Origin: Kordia aestuariivivens
Lineage (GTDB): Bacteria > Bacteroidota > Bacteroidia > Flavobacteriales > Flavobacteriaceae
Assembly: GCF_014397005.1 (NCBI RefSeq)
Contig: NZ_JACGWS010000002.1
Location: 62,001-126,000 of the forward strand
Reading direction: 5' to 3'
DNA length: 64,000 nucleotides
The first letter of the stretch is position 1. Each line of letters begins with the position of its first letter. Shown here in pieces: positions 23,185-31,658 of the stretch. A model generated the notes under the pieces. That model saw only the letters and a list, made by a program, of their open reading frames with translations. It did no database searches and was not told the DNA's origin. The position numbers and the translations under genes were made by a program.

Positions 23185-26166
23185 TTAAAATTCAACAGTA
23201 TCACAATGATGATGTACTTTATCTTTTTTCTTCACAGCTTGTGTTTTCATGCCTTTGTTTTTCTCTAACAACATCATGTTCATCAATTCTGTACGTTCGT
23301 TTTTAATCTTTCTACGCAATTGAGTGTCGCGTTCTAAATCAAAATAAACAGTTCCTTCAATCATGGTCGTTTGCGCTTTCGCGTAAATTGACATTGGGTG
23401 AGCTGTCCATAAAACCAAATCTGCTTGTTTTCCAGTTTTCACACTTCCAACTTTATCATCAATATGTAATAATTTAGCAGGATTCAGCGTGACAAACTTC
23501 CAAGCTTCTTCTTCCGAAACGCCACCATATTTTACAGCTTTTGCCGCTTCTTGATTCAATCTACGAGACATTTCGCCATCATCTGAGTTAAATGCTACCA
23601 CAACACCTTGACTGTGCATGATTGCTCCGTTATACGGAATTGCATCATTTACTTCAAACTTATATGCCCACCAATCCGAGAAGGTAGAACCTCCAGCGCC
23701 ATGTGCTTTCATTTTGTCCGCTACTTTGTAACCTTCTAAAATGTGTGTGAAGGTGTTAATGTTGAAACCGAATTCATCCGCAACTTTCATTAACATATTA
23801 ATTTCACTTTGTACATACGAGTGACAAGACACAAAACGTTTTTTATTTAGAATTTCTAAAATCGTTTCCATTTCAATATCATAACGATACGTTCCCGTTT
23901 TTTTCTTTGCTTCGTATTCTCTTGCTCTTTGGAAATAGTCGGTGAACACTTGCTCAACTCCCATACGTGTTTGTGGGAAACGTGTTGTTTCAGTATCGCC
24001 CCAATTACTCTGCTTTACGTTTTCTCCTAGTGCAAACTTGATAAATCCGTCCGTATCTTTAAAAAGCATATCATCTGCAGAGCGTCCCCATTTTAATCGT
24101 AAAATAGCAGAACGTCCGCCAATTGGATTTGCAGATCCGTGTAGTAACTGAATCGTTGTGACACCACCAGCTAAGTTTCTGTAAATATCTACATCTTCTG
24201 GGTTTACTACATCTTCCATATTTACTTCCGCTGTAGAATTGTGTCCAGCTTCATTAATGGCAAATGCGCCAATATGTGAATGTTCATCAATCACTCCCGA
24301 TGTCAAGTGTTTTCCTGTTGCATCAATCACTCTGGCATTTCCTGCGCTGAGGTTTTTACCAATGCGACTTATTTTACCATCTTTTACTAACACGTCTGTA
24401 TTTTGAAGAATTCCATCTTTTTCATTTGTCCAAACCGTAGCATTTCTAAATAGAATGGTTTCTTGTTGTGGCAAAGCTGCCGAACCGTAGGCTCCATTTG
24501 GATAAGAAAGCGGGAACATTTTTGGCGCTTCCATCTTTTTATCTTTTCCTTTTTTGTCTCCTTTTTTATCTTTTGAGCCAGAAACTTCTTTCTGTGTTGC
24601 GTTGAATGAAGATTCAGAACCATTTGCTAATATTGCTTTTCCAGCGAAAAAAGTTGCATTACGCACTGGCGATGTCAAACGAATAAATTCTGTTTTTGTC
24701 GTGTCAGCAGTTGTAAATTGTAATTGTAACCAGTTGTCTTTAAAAGAAATTTTAGATCCTAATTTCAAAGAATCTTTCATCACAGTTGATTTCAACTTTT
24801 CTGGCGTTCCAGCAATAGTAACATCATATACATTTCCAGCGACATTAAACGCGTATTTTCCGCGAAGGTCTTTGTGTGATTTGTCTTTGAATACATTTTG
24901 ATTTCCTTGTACCCAGTTTTCGTAGATGACTGTTTTCTTGTCAAAAATATCTCCAGAAGTAATTAAGAAGTTTGCCTGACGACCATTTTGTAAGCTTCCA
25001 ACTTTATCTTCTTGTTGTAAGATACGTGCCGGAACTGTTGTCAATGCTTCTAAAGCCTTTGTCTTATCTAAACCATACGTAATTGCTTTTTGCAAGTTAC
25101 CCATGAACTCTTTTGGCGATTTTAAATCGTGTGTTGTGAAACTGAATACAATTCCCTTATCTGCCAATGCTTTCGGATTAGAAGGTGCTTGATTCCAATG
25201 TTTCATCGCTTCTAATTCTACAACGCCTGCTGCATACGGATCAGAAACATCATACGCCTTTGGAAAGTTGATCGGAATAATGAACGAAGCATTTGTTGCT
25301 TTCATGGCATTAATGTTTTCATATTCGGTTCCGTCACCGATGAGTACATATTGAATTCCGAATTCGTCACCAATTGCATCAGTTTTGATACTATTATGCT
25401 TGTTTCCAGAATGAAATATTTGAACTAAGTTTTTATTGTTAGCTAAAGCTTCTAAGGCTAAATCTCTACGTTTTGCTTTTCCTTTTGCATACCAATCTGC
25501 ATCGTGATACATTTGACGAATCAAAGCCATGCTTCCCATTAATGAAGTAGGGTAAGCTTGACGTGTTGAGTTGCTACGTTGATACGATAAGTATTGCGCA
25601 GAACGATTGTCTAAGATGCGCATGCTATTATCTCCGTTAGAGTTTAGTGCGACTAACATTCCGTTTCCACGAACAATTCCGTCATGCATGTGCGTGTTTA
25701 CAGTTCCAAAACCAGCTTTTAATAAGTCAGTTGCTTTTTTATTGTCATACGTAAATGTTGTCATTGGATCTGTATCTGGGCGAATGTGATCGTTCCAGTA
25801 ATATCCTTGACGTTTGGCATCATATTGTGGTGGTGAGTTTCTGTCGAAACTTCTTTTTGGTGCTTTAATTCCAAAGTTTGCATACGGATCAATAAATGAA
25901 GGATACACACTTTTTCCTGTTAAGTCTACAACGGTAGCACTTTTAGGAATTGAAACATTAGCTCCAGCTTGTAACACTTTTCCATCTTGTATGAGAAGTG
26001 TTCCGTTTTCTATCACTTGTGTTGGCGTGACATAAATTTTTGCGTTGGTAAATGCTGTTATGGTGTGTTCTTCTGTTTTAACGCCATCATTCTTAGGAAA
26101 GTAATCCTGAGCAAAAGTGGGAAGGCTAAACAAAAGTAATAACAGCAGCAAATACGATTTTTTCAT
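23185..26166 (-). CDS. Secreted tandem amidohydrolase-family protein
   Basis: About 993 residues; start at the second of two ATGs so that the signal peptide reads MKKSYLLLLLLLFSLPTFAQ (the first ATG, 26178, adds four residues). Two amidohydrolase units. In the first (about 40-480) the metal motif after YPSFID is PYANFG, without histidines. The second (about 600-960) keeps DEHSHIGAF, a later CHSYVQSE and FNSDDGEMSRR, so it can be catalytic. A lysine-rich linker (KDKKGDKKGKDKKME) lies between them. Family members act on dipeptides, imidazolones or similar; the substrate is unknown. Coupled to the 432-residue homologue downstream. Confidence 0.9.
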   Translation of the reverse strand: MKKSYLLLLLLLFSLPTFAQDYFPKNDGVKTEEHTITAFTNAKIYVTPTQVIENGTLLIQDGKVLQAGANVSIPKSATVVDLTGKSVYPSFIDPYANFGIKAPKRSFDRNSPPQYDAKRQGYYWNDHIRPDTDPMTTFTYDNKKATDLLKAGFGTVNTHMHDGIVRGNGMLVALNSNGDNSMRILDNRSAQYLSYQRSNSTRQAYPTSLMGSMALIRQMYHDADWYAKGKAKRRDLALEALANNKNLVQIFHSGNKHNSIKTDAIGDEFGIQYVLIGDGTEYENINAMKATNASFIIPINFPKAYDVSDPYAAGVVELEAMKHWNQAPSNPKALADKGIVFSFTTHDLKSPKEFMGNLQKAITYGLDKTKALEALTTVPARILQQEDKVGSLQNGRQANFLITSGDIFDKKTVIYENWVQGNQNVFKDKSHKDLRGKYAFNVAGNVYDVTIAGTPEKLKSTVMKDSLKLGSKISFKDNWLQLQFTTADTTKTEFIRLTSPVRNATFFAGKAILANGSESSFNATQKEVSGSKDKKGDKKGKDKKMEAPKMFPLSYPNGAYGSAALPQQETILFRNATVWTNEKDGILQNTDVLVKDGKISRIGKNLSAGNARVIDATGKHLTSGVIDEHSHIGAFAINEAGHNSTAEVNMEDVVNPEDVDIYRNLAGGVTTIQLLHGSANPIGGRSAILRLKWGRSADDMLFKDTDGFIKFALGENVKQSNWGDTETTRFPQTRMGVEQVFTDYFQRAREYEAKKKTGTYRYDIEMETILEILNKKRFVSCHSYVQSEINMLMKVADEFGFNINTFTHILEGYKVADKMKAHGAGGSTFSDWWAYKFEVNDAIPYNGAIMHSQGVVVAFNSDDGEMSRRLNQEAAKAVKYGGVSEEEAWKFVTLNPAKLLHIDDKVGSVKTGKQADLVLWTAHPMSIYAKAQTTMIEGTVYFDLERDTQLRRKIKNERTELMNMMLLEKNKGMKTQAVKKKDKVHHHCDTVEF

Positions 26167-26258
26167 TGCTTTTTGCATTAAAATTGGGTTGATTAGTTTA
26201 AGTCCTAAAGATAAGGTATGAATGTACTTTGTAGACTGTTTTAAGAGTTTTTTAACGT

Positions 26259-27041
26259 TTATTTATGAATTGAAATCGGCGTGTTTTGAATCCATTTTTG
26301 GACTAATTTTCGATTTGTGGTAATTTCGGCAAAGACATAAATATCACTTTGAAAACATGGAGATGTTTCCGCTTTTTCAATCATAACTTTATCATCGTAA
26401 TAGCTTGAATGTAGAAAGTAGAGTTTTTTGTTTTTTAGCAAAACATACCCAACATGATTGCTCAATCCGACAAAGTAAATGCCGTCTTTGTAGATTTTGT
26501 TCAGCTTTTTTTGAAGATTTTGGAAAGATATATTTCGATATATTTTCAATTCAGCGCGTGGTTGAAGCGTAATGGCTTCGTTCATGCCGCCTTCTTGCGC
26601 CATTTTGTAACGATTGAGTTGAAAACCTAAGTGTTTTAAGGTTGTGGACACAAAATAGCCACAAGCAATTTCTCCATCATTTGGAATGTTTGTATGTCCG
26701 TTAAAATCCCATGGCGTTCCATACCAATGTGGCACGATTTCGTTGAGTAATTTATTGTATAAATAACTAGAAGCTGAATCAATTGCTGTTGAATTGTTTT
26801 GTTGAAATTGTCTTGCGAAATAAGCTCTGTCTTGTTGTAGCGATTGTTTGATCGTGTTGTAATTTCCTTTTGGTGTAAAGTTGATGCCTAGCCGTAAAGA
26901 ATCTAGTGTAGCAGGATCAATAGGAATTATAGTTGCTACATCGGGCGTTATTTTCGTAGCAACAGCGGTTGAACTTTTGCTGTGTTCTTTCGCGCAAGCG
27001 CAACAAAGAAAGCATAAAAGAAGAAAATAGATTCTTGTCAT
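26259..27041 (-). CDS. Lipoprotein with cysteine-peptidase-like (NlpC/P60 or CHAP-like) features
   Basis: 260 residues from the ATG at 27041, which gives the lipoprotein signal MTRIYFLLLCFLCCAC (lipobox CCAC). The body has a Cys-containing EIACGYFVSTTLKHLGF, then GLSNHVGYVLLKNKKLYFLHSSYYDD, an order (Cys, then His) that recalls papain-like NlpC/P60 folds; GTPWDFNGHT is also typical. The catalytic call is inference. The first 90 or so bases of this gene with its leader occur again as a decayed copy at 27646-27734. Confidence 0.68.
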   Translation of the reverse strand: MTRIYFLLLCFLCCACAKEHSKSSTAVATKITPDVATIIPIDPATLDSLRLGINFTPKGNYNTIKQSLQQDRAYFARQFQQNNSTAIDSASSYLYNKLLNEIVPHWYGTPWDFNGHTNIPNDGEIACGYFVSTTLKHLGFQLNRYKMAQEGGMNEAITLQPRAELKIYRNISFQNLQKKLNKIYKDGIYFVGLSNHVGYVLLKNKKLYFLHSSYYDDKVMIEKAETSPCFQSDIYVFAEITTNRKLVQKWIQNTPISIHK

Positions 27042-27074
27042 GTAGATAAAACGAGAAAATGTATGTTTTCGTAC
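26981..27074. repeat. Duplicated segment, left copy (5' end of the lipoprotein gene)
   Basis: Shares TTCT-TCGCGCAAGCG, AGCATAAAAGAAGA and a final AAAATGTATGTTTTCGTAC with 27646-27734 in the same orientation, with scattered changes and a small gap. Confidence 0.75.
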
Positions 27075-27237
27075 AGCTTGTATTTTTTTGGTAGTGATAT
27101 ATGTATTTGTTAGCGCCTTGCATTTTAAGAAAAAAGCCAAATTAGACAAACAAATCAGAAGAAATTATATTCAATACCTAGCTGATGTTTTTATAGAGAA
27201 TAAAATAGAAGCGAACCGAAGTTCGCTTCTTGAAATA

Positions 27238-27372
27238 CTAGTGTACATGACAGCATCTGCTACCGTAGTAACATGAATAACTACCACCTTTTATTGAATT
27301 CCGTTTTTTAGAGTCTAAAGAAGAAACCAATTCTTTTTTAAGCTTAAAGCTTTTAAGATTCTTTTTTTTCAT
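27238..27372 (-). CDS. 44-residue GG-leader precursor peptide
   Basis: Too short for ordinary gene calling but a clear precursor: MKKKNLKSFKLKKELVSSLD then SKKRNSIKGG and a 14-residue core SYSCYYGSRCCHVH. The leader follows the L-x-x-F-x-L-K-K-x-x-V-S-S-L pattern and the first seven residues are almost those of the precursor at 31333 (MKKKNLKSLKL). The core has three Cys, three Ser and no Thr or acidic residue, unlike the array at 12.7 kb. It lies between the two copies of the duplicated segment. Modification and function unknown. Confidence 0.75.
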   Translation of the reverse strand: MKKKNLKSFKLKKELVSSLDSKKRNSIKGGSYSCYYGSRCCHVH

Positions 27373-27645
27373 AATAAATGTTTTAAATTAATAATGAAAC
27401 AAAACTAGCATTAGTATTAATGAATAAAAAGAGAAGCATTGTTCGTTTTATAAAGTGCTTATGTTCAATTTATAAAGTGGATAGTACTTAATTACAATGA
27501 ATTGATCCGTAGTAGATATGATAATATGTTGCAGATTCATAGTGTGATTAATACAAGCTTATTTATTTAATATCGCTTCTAAATTTAATTTTCTGGTAAT
27601 TGTTCTATGATTTGGTAGCTGCTAAAATTGAGGAAGTTTCTCAGG
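27373..27645. other. Gene-free AT-rich stretch upstream of the 44-residue peptide
   Basis: No open frame of coding character on either strand. It holds two close copies of TTTATAAAGTG (around 27450 and 27470), which could be operator-like or chance. The promoter of the 27238 peptide gene must be here but no perfect TAnnTTTG was found. Confidence 0.4.
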
Positions 27646-27734
27646 TGTGTTCATTCTCGCGCAAGCGAAATAAAAAAAGCATAAAAGAAGATTTTTATCA
27701 TAAAGCTAGAGCGGAAAAATGTATGTTTTCGTAC
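27646..27734 (-). pseudogene. Decayed copy of the 5' end of the lipoprotein gene
   Basis: On the minus strand this copy reads MIKIFFYAFFISLARE and then stop, aligning with the signal peptide MTRIYFLLLCFLCCACAKE of the gene at 26259. It ends exactly where the stop codon of the DUF3810 gene begins (27735). Only the leader and signal region is left; the rest of the duplicate is missing. An open frame on the plus strand across this stretch has no coding character. Confidence 0.6.
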
Positions 27735-28808
27735 TTACGGAATCAGCGGATGTTTTTTATCATAATTCACCAACAGCGAAACCACATAACTGTAACTCAA
27801 AATTCCACCAGATTGATTGTTCGCTTTGAGGAATTGATCAAATGTAAATTTGAACATCGGTTTTAGCGGATTTTTATGCGCCGTCCAAAACGCACGAACT
27901 TCATCGTAATTTTTCTGAATTCCTGGATGCAATGTGACTTTTAAACGTTCGTATTCCTCAGGATTTCTTCGGTATACTTCTTTTAAACAATGCCACGTCA
28001 TAAAGTTGTACGCGCCATATTTAAAGTAAATATCATCATTGTGCAAAGCTGCCATACAACCAATAAAATTAGCTTCGTTTTCTGCCGAATAGCCAATTTG
28101 GTGTGCTTTTTCGTGACTTGCGGTTACTGGAAATTTGTACACAGGAATTTTAGCATTGATCTGCGCTTCATTCGTAAACGGATTGAGATATCCACTAAAG
28201 CCCATTGTGGTTAAAAATCCACTATAAATAGATTTTTTTAAGCTGCGATGTGTGAATTTGAATTGTGGTTCTTCTGCACTGAAATTGTCATAACCGTTCA
28301 CTGTCTTTTTGAAAATTTCGCTGGTTTTGTACGGAACTTCTACTTTTACCGTATCATTTTGTGTAATTTGAAATTGTACCGCATTTGCTTTCGCGATGAC
28401 TCTTTCAGTAAAACTTACCAATTCTTCGGTGGAATATTTACGATCGAGTGCTAACGATTTATATAATGGCAATCGGTAATAATTCATTCCCCAAAGTAAG
28501 TGGAAAGCAAAGTACGTAACCGTAATTACAATATAAACATCAAGTAGCACACGTTTGTATTCTTTTCGAAACAAGCGAAAGTTTTTATAAATGTAGCGAA
28601 TGATTAAAATTCCAGCAATTGTATAAAATATATCGCCCATTGAGAATGGAATCCAGCCAAAAATGACTCTGAAAATCTTAGAAATTATAGGATATAATCC
28701 GTTGCTATAATAAGTTTCTATAAACTCAGGATAGCTTGCAAGTATCTTAATTGCAATGAATTGGATAGGGAAAGATAGTGCAATCAGTAGTTTTGTTCTC
28801 TTGGTCAT
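27735..28808 (-). CDS. DUF3810 family membrane protein with HExxH motif
   Basis: 357 residues from ATG at 28808 (a TTG two codons up is possible). Three N-terminal helices (about 6-24, 45-65, 85-110) and a large extracytoplasmic domain. SHEKAHQIGYSAENEANFIG (near 235) contains HEKAH followed by a distal glutamate in NEAN, the zincin pattern, so it is probably a membrane metallopeptidase. Known as DUF3810 in Bacteroidota; substrate unknown. The stop codon adjoins the decayed lipoprotein fragment. Confidence 0.87.
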   Translation of the reverse strand: MTKRTKLLIALSFPIQFIAIKILASYPEFIETYYSNGLYPIISKIFRVIFGWIPFSMGDIFYTIAGILIIRYIYKNFRLFRKEYKRVLLDVYIVITVTYFAFHLLWGMNYYRLPLYKSLALDRKYSTEELVSFTERVIAKANAVQFQITQNDTVKVEVPYKTSEIFKKTVNGYDNFSAEEPQFKFTHRSLKKSIYSGFLTTMGFSGYLNPFTNEAQINAKIPVYKFPVTASHEKAHQIGYSAENEANFIGCMAALHNDDIYFKYGAYNFMTWHCLKEVYRRNPEEYERLKVTLHPGIQKNYDEVRAFWTAHKNPLKPMFKFTFDQFLKANNQSGGILSYSYVVSLLVNYDKKHPLIP

Positions 28809-28972
28809 AAGCAATACATTTGAACACCATTTGGGAAGATGTTACATAGCTAATGTAAAAAAACTAAATCATTATTTCTAAAATGAACGTAATTTTTTCG
28901 TCAGTGCCAAAATAGTTTCAGAATGTATTTGTAAAAAACAGGCAATTTTAGGAGCAAACATTTACCTTTGCA

Positions 28973-28980
28973 ACTTGTAT
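28973..28980 (+). promoter_or_regulatory. -7 box upstream of pepD
   Basis: TACCTTTG matches TAnnTTTG, 22 bases before the pepD start codon; -33 element not clear. Confidence 0.5.
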
Positions 28981-29002
28981 TCAATCATAATAAAAAAATA
29001 GC

Positions 29003-30466
29003 ATGAGTCAAGAAGTAAGAACTTTAGAGCCTAACGGACTTTGGAATAAATTTGCAGATTTAAACGCAGTACCACGACCTTCGAAAAAAGAAGAACGTGT
29101 GATTGCTTTTATGAAGAAATTCGGAGAAGATTTAGGCTTAGAAACAGTTATTGATGAAGTTGGAAATGTAATTGTCAAAAAACCAGCAACTTCAGGAATG
29201 GAAGACCGAAAAGCCATTGTAATGCAATCGCATTTAGATATGGTACATCAAAAGAATTCCGATACTGAATTTGATTTTGATACACAAGGTATTGAAATGG
29301 TTGTAGATGGCGATTGGGTACGCGCAAAAGGAACAACACTTGGTGCAGATAATGGACTTGGCGTTGCAACGATTATGGCAATTTTAGAAAGTAAAACGAT
29401 CGCGCATCCTGCGCTAGAAGCATTGTTTACGATTGATGAAGAAACTGGAATGACAGGAGCAATGGGCTTGAAAGGTGGATTGCTTGAAGGTGAAATTTTA
29501 TTGAATCTTGATACGGAAGAAGATGACGAAATCGGAATCGGTTGCGCAGGCGGAATTGATGTCACAGCAACTCGTTCGTATGTTGAAGAACCTACACCAG
29601 AAGATGTAATTGCGTATAAAATTGAGATTAGTGGATTGCAAGGTGGACACAGTGGAATGGACATTCATAAAGGATTTGGAAACGCAAATGTGTTGATGAA
29701 TCGTTTGTTGTTTGATGGATTTGAAAACTTCGGATTGCGCATTTCGGAAGTTAATGGTGGAAGTTTGCGAAACGCGATTCCTAGAGAAAGTTTTGCACTC
29801 GTTGTGATTGATAAAGTACATCAAGAAGCTTTTGAGTTTGAAATGCAACTGCAAATTGATACAATTAAAAAAGAATTTGCTACTGTTGAAGCAGATTTAG
29901 ACATTACATATACAGTTACAGAAACACCAAGTGAAGTCGTAGAATTGGGCGTGCAAGAAGGAATTACACGTTCGTTATATGCTGCACACAATGGTGTATA
30001 TCGTTTGAGTCCAGATATAGAAGATTTAGTAGAAACCTCAAATAATGTGGCACGTGTGATTATTAAAGACGGTGAAATCAAAGTTGGATGTTTGACGCGT
30101 TCTTCTGTAGAAAGTGGAAAAATGGATTTGGCAACGAAGTTGAGAGCTGCTTTTGAACTTTCGGGTTGCGAAGTTGAATTTTCAGGTTCGTATCCAGGTT
30201 GGGAACCAAACATGAATGCTTCTATTTTGCCAGTAATGGTTGATTTGTATAAGAAATTAAACAATAACTCAGCGCCACATGTAGCGGCTTGTCACGCAGG
30301 TTTGGAATGTGGAATATTAGGAACTAATTATCCAGACATGGAAATGATTAGTTTTGGACCTACTATTCGTGGAGCGCATTCACCAGACGAACGCGCAAGT
30401 ATTTCTTCTACACAAAAATATTGGAACTACGTATTGGAAGTTTTGAAGAACATTCCGAAGAAATAA
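29003..30466 (+). CDS. pepD: Aminoacyl-histidine dipeptidase (M20 family)
   Basis: 487 residues, usual length of PepD. Metal-site motifs are intact: MQSHLDMVHQ (about 73-82), GADNGLGVA (113-121) with the bridging Asp, DEETGMTGAMGL (about 142-153) with the catalytic Glu pair, and a C-terminal HAGLECG near 430. The M20 lid domain lies between. It is a cytosolic zinc dipeptidase that cleaves Xaa-His dipeptides such as carnosine. Single gene between promoter and terminator. Confidence 0.95.
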   Translation: MSQEVRTLEPNGLWNKFADLNAVPRPSKKEERVIAFMKKFGEDLGLETVIDEVGNVIVKKPATSGMEDRKAIVMQSHLDMVHQKNSDTEFDFDTQGIEMVVDGDWVRAKGTTLGADNGLGVATIMAILESKTIAHPALEALFTIDEETGMTGAMGLKGGLLEGEILLNLDTEEDDEIGIGCAGGIDVTATRSYVEEPTPEDVIAYKIEISGLQGGHSGMDIHKGFGNANVLMNRLLFDGFENFGLRISEVNGGSLRNAIPRESFALVVIDKVHQEAFEFEMQLQIDTIKKEFATVEADLDITYTVTETPSEVVELGVQEGITRSLYAAHNGVYRLSPDIEDLVETSNNVARVIIKDGEIKVGCLTRSSVESGKMDLATKLRAAFELSGCEVEFSGSYPGWEPNMNASILPVMVDLYKKLNNNSAPHVAACHAGLECGILGTNYPDMEMISFGPTIRGAHSPDERASISSTQKYWNYVLEVLKNIPKK

Positions 30467-30487
30467 TTTTAGAAAAAGTATAAAACT

Positions 30488-30516
30488 AAAAAAGCTCCTC
30501 AATTGAGGAGCTTTTT
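30488..30516. terminator. Bidirectional terminator between pepD and a precursor gene
   Basis: AAAAAGCTCCTCAA/TTGAGGAGCTTTTT is a perfect 14-base palindromic stem with almost no loop. Confidence 0.85.
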
Positions 30517-30531
30517 GCTTTTCTGATGTGA

Positions 30532-30750
30532 TTATCCGCAAACAACACTGCATTGACCACAGTTTGAATGTGACTGATTTGTTATTGGAGTTGGTTCTTG
30601 TGGTACTGGCTCACAGATGAGTTGACTCACGCACCATTTTTCCATGGTTACCATTGAGTGTGTTGTTGGTGCACCACCTTGTACTAGACTAGCTTCTAAA
30701 GAAGAAACTGTTTGCTTTTTTAATCCTAAAGTTTTCATTTGTTTTTTCAT
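30532..30750 (-). CDS. GG-leader precursor peptide, five cysteines
   Basis: 72 residues. Leader MKKQMKTLGLKKQTVSSLEASLVQGG follows L-x-L-K-K-x-x-V-S-S-L with a GG site. The core APTTHSMVTMEKWCVSQLIC then a Pro/Gln spacer and NCGQCSVVCG has five cysteines, with two Thr and several Ser for possible dehydration. First of a block of three precursor genes on the minus strand, each closed by its own hairpin. Chemistry inferred from the leader only. Confidence 0.82.
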   Translation of the reverse strand: MKKQMKTLGLKKQTVSSLEASLVQGGAPTTHSMVTMEKWCVSQLICEPVPQEPTPITNQSHSNCGQCSVVCG

Positions 30751-30845
30751 GATATGTGTTTTTTGTTTCGTTGCAAATATCTTTCAAGTGGCAAAAACTC
30801 AAAACAGGAAAACAGATATATTGTATACGGTGTTTTACCTCATGT

Positions 30846-30877
30846 AAAAGCCCCTTTTTTGGAAAAAGAGGCTTTTA
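30846..30877 (-). terminator. Terminator after the precursor at 30896
   Basis: AAAAGCCCCTTTTT pairs with AAAAAGAGGCTTTT; a T-run follows on the minus strand. Confidence 0.65.
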
Positions 30878-30895
30878 ACTTACAGATTGTATTTT

Positions 30896-31132
30896 CTAGC
30901 AAATATATGTTGGTGGTTGTGTTGTTGGACAACAAACCGATGCTACTGTTATGATAGGATCGCATGCAATAAGAATAGATTTACAATTTATTTGAACTGA
31001 AATACAGGTGTTTTGTATTGTTCGTATTGGAACTGTAATTGTAAAAGTAAAATTACCACCTTGTACTTGTTTCTCCGTAAGTGACGAAATTTTTTGTTTG
31101 CGTAGTTGTAAAGAAATTTTTTGTTTTTTCAT
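30896..31132 (-). CDS. GG-leader precursor peptide, six cysteines, beta-branched core
   Basis: 78 residues from the ATG at 31132; a nine-residue upstream extension is possible but MKKQKISLQLRKQKISSL matches the family start. GG site after EKQVQ. The core NFTFTITVPIRTIQNTC begins with alternating Phe/Thr/Ile like peptides 1, 2 and 4 of the distant array and goes on with six cysteines in all (TC, NC, AC, VCC, IC). This links the two groups of precursors despite 17 kb between them. Confidence 0.82.
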   Translation of the reverse strand: MKKQKISLQLRKQKISSLTEKQVQGGNFTFTITVPIRTIQNTCISVQINCKSILIACDPIITVASVCCPTTQPPTYIC

Positions 31133-31257
31133 GATATTTATTTTTTTGGTTATATTCAAATATCCTGATAAACAATGTTTTATGAAAGAGTAGAAAAACG
31201 TTTCTTGTAAGGTGTTTTTCCTAAAGTTAAGTACGGTGCTACAATAAAGGGTATAAA

Positions 31258-31293
31258 AAAATCGATCATTACAAACTCTGTAATGACCGATTT
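31258..31293 (-). terminator. Terminator after the precursor at 31333
   Basis: AAATCGATCATTACA pairs with TGTAATGACCGATTT around a 5-base loop; a seven-base T-run follows on the minus strand. Confidence 0.75.
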
Positions 31294-31332
31294 ATATTTA
31301 AGCTTTAAGTTTAATTTAATTTCACTTCATCT

Positions 31333-31596
31333 CTACTGTGGATAATGAACTACCGTATCTGGGGATTCGTTAGATGGCAAACAAGAAATAATTCCAGAGC
31401 CATTAGGGCAATTATCATTCCAATTAAGAGAAAAATCACATTGATCTCCAGTTGCAGTACATGCTGCATTCAATGAATCATCTATATTTGGACATACTCC
31501 ACAAGAATCAGATCCACCAATAATTTTATGCATTCCTGATAATGATGAAATTGACTTCTTATTCAATTTCAAGCTTTTTAAATTCTTCTTTTTCAT
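31333..31596 (-). CDS. GG-leader precursor peptide, six cysteines, Asn/Asp-rich core
   Basis: 87 residues. Leader MKKKNLKSLKLNKKSISSLSGMHKIIGG. The core SDSCGVCPNIDDSLNAAC-TATGDQC carries six cysteines and many Asn, Asp and Ser residues; it lacks the beta-branched stretch of other family members. The leader is nearest to that of the 44-residue peptide at 27238. It is followed downstream by its own terminator. Confidence 0.82.
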   Translation of the reverse strand: MKKKNLKSLKLNKKSISSLSGMHKIIGGSDSCGVCPNIDDSLNAACTATGDQCDFSLNWNDNCPNGSGIISCLPSNESPDTVVHYPQ

Positions 31597-31658
31597 AATT
31601 AATGTTTAATGTTAAAAAGTAGAACGGTATTTTTTTAATAAAATTCTTCTTGTTAAAA

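Noticed and set aside
27600-27866. Plus-strand coding gene
   Set aside because: It runs across the decayed lipoprotein fragment and the 3' end of DUF3810 in reverse; no conserved features.
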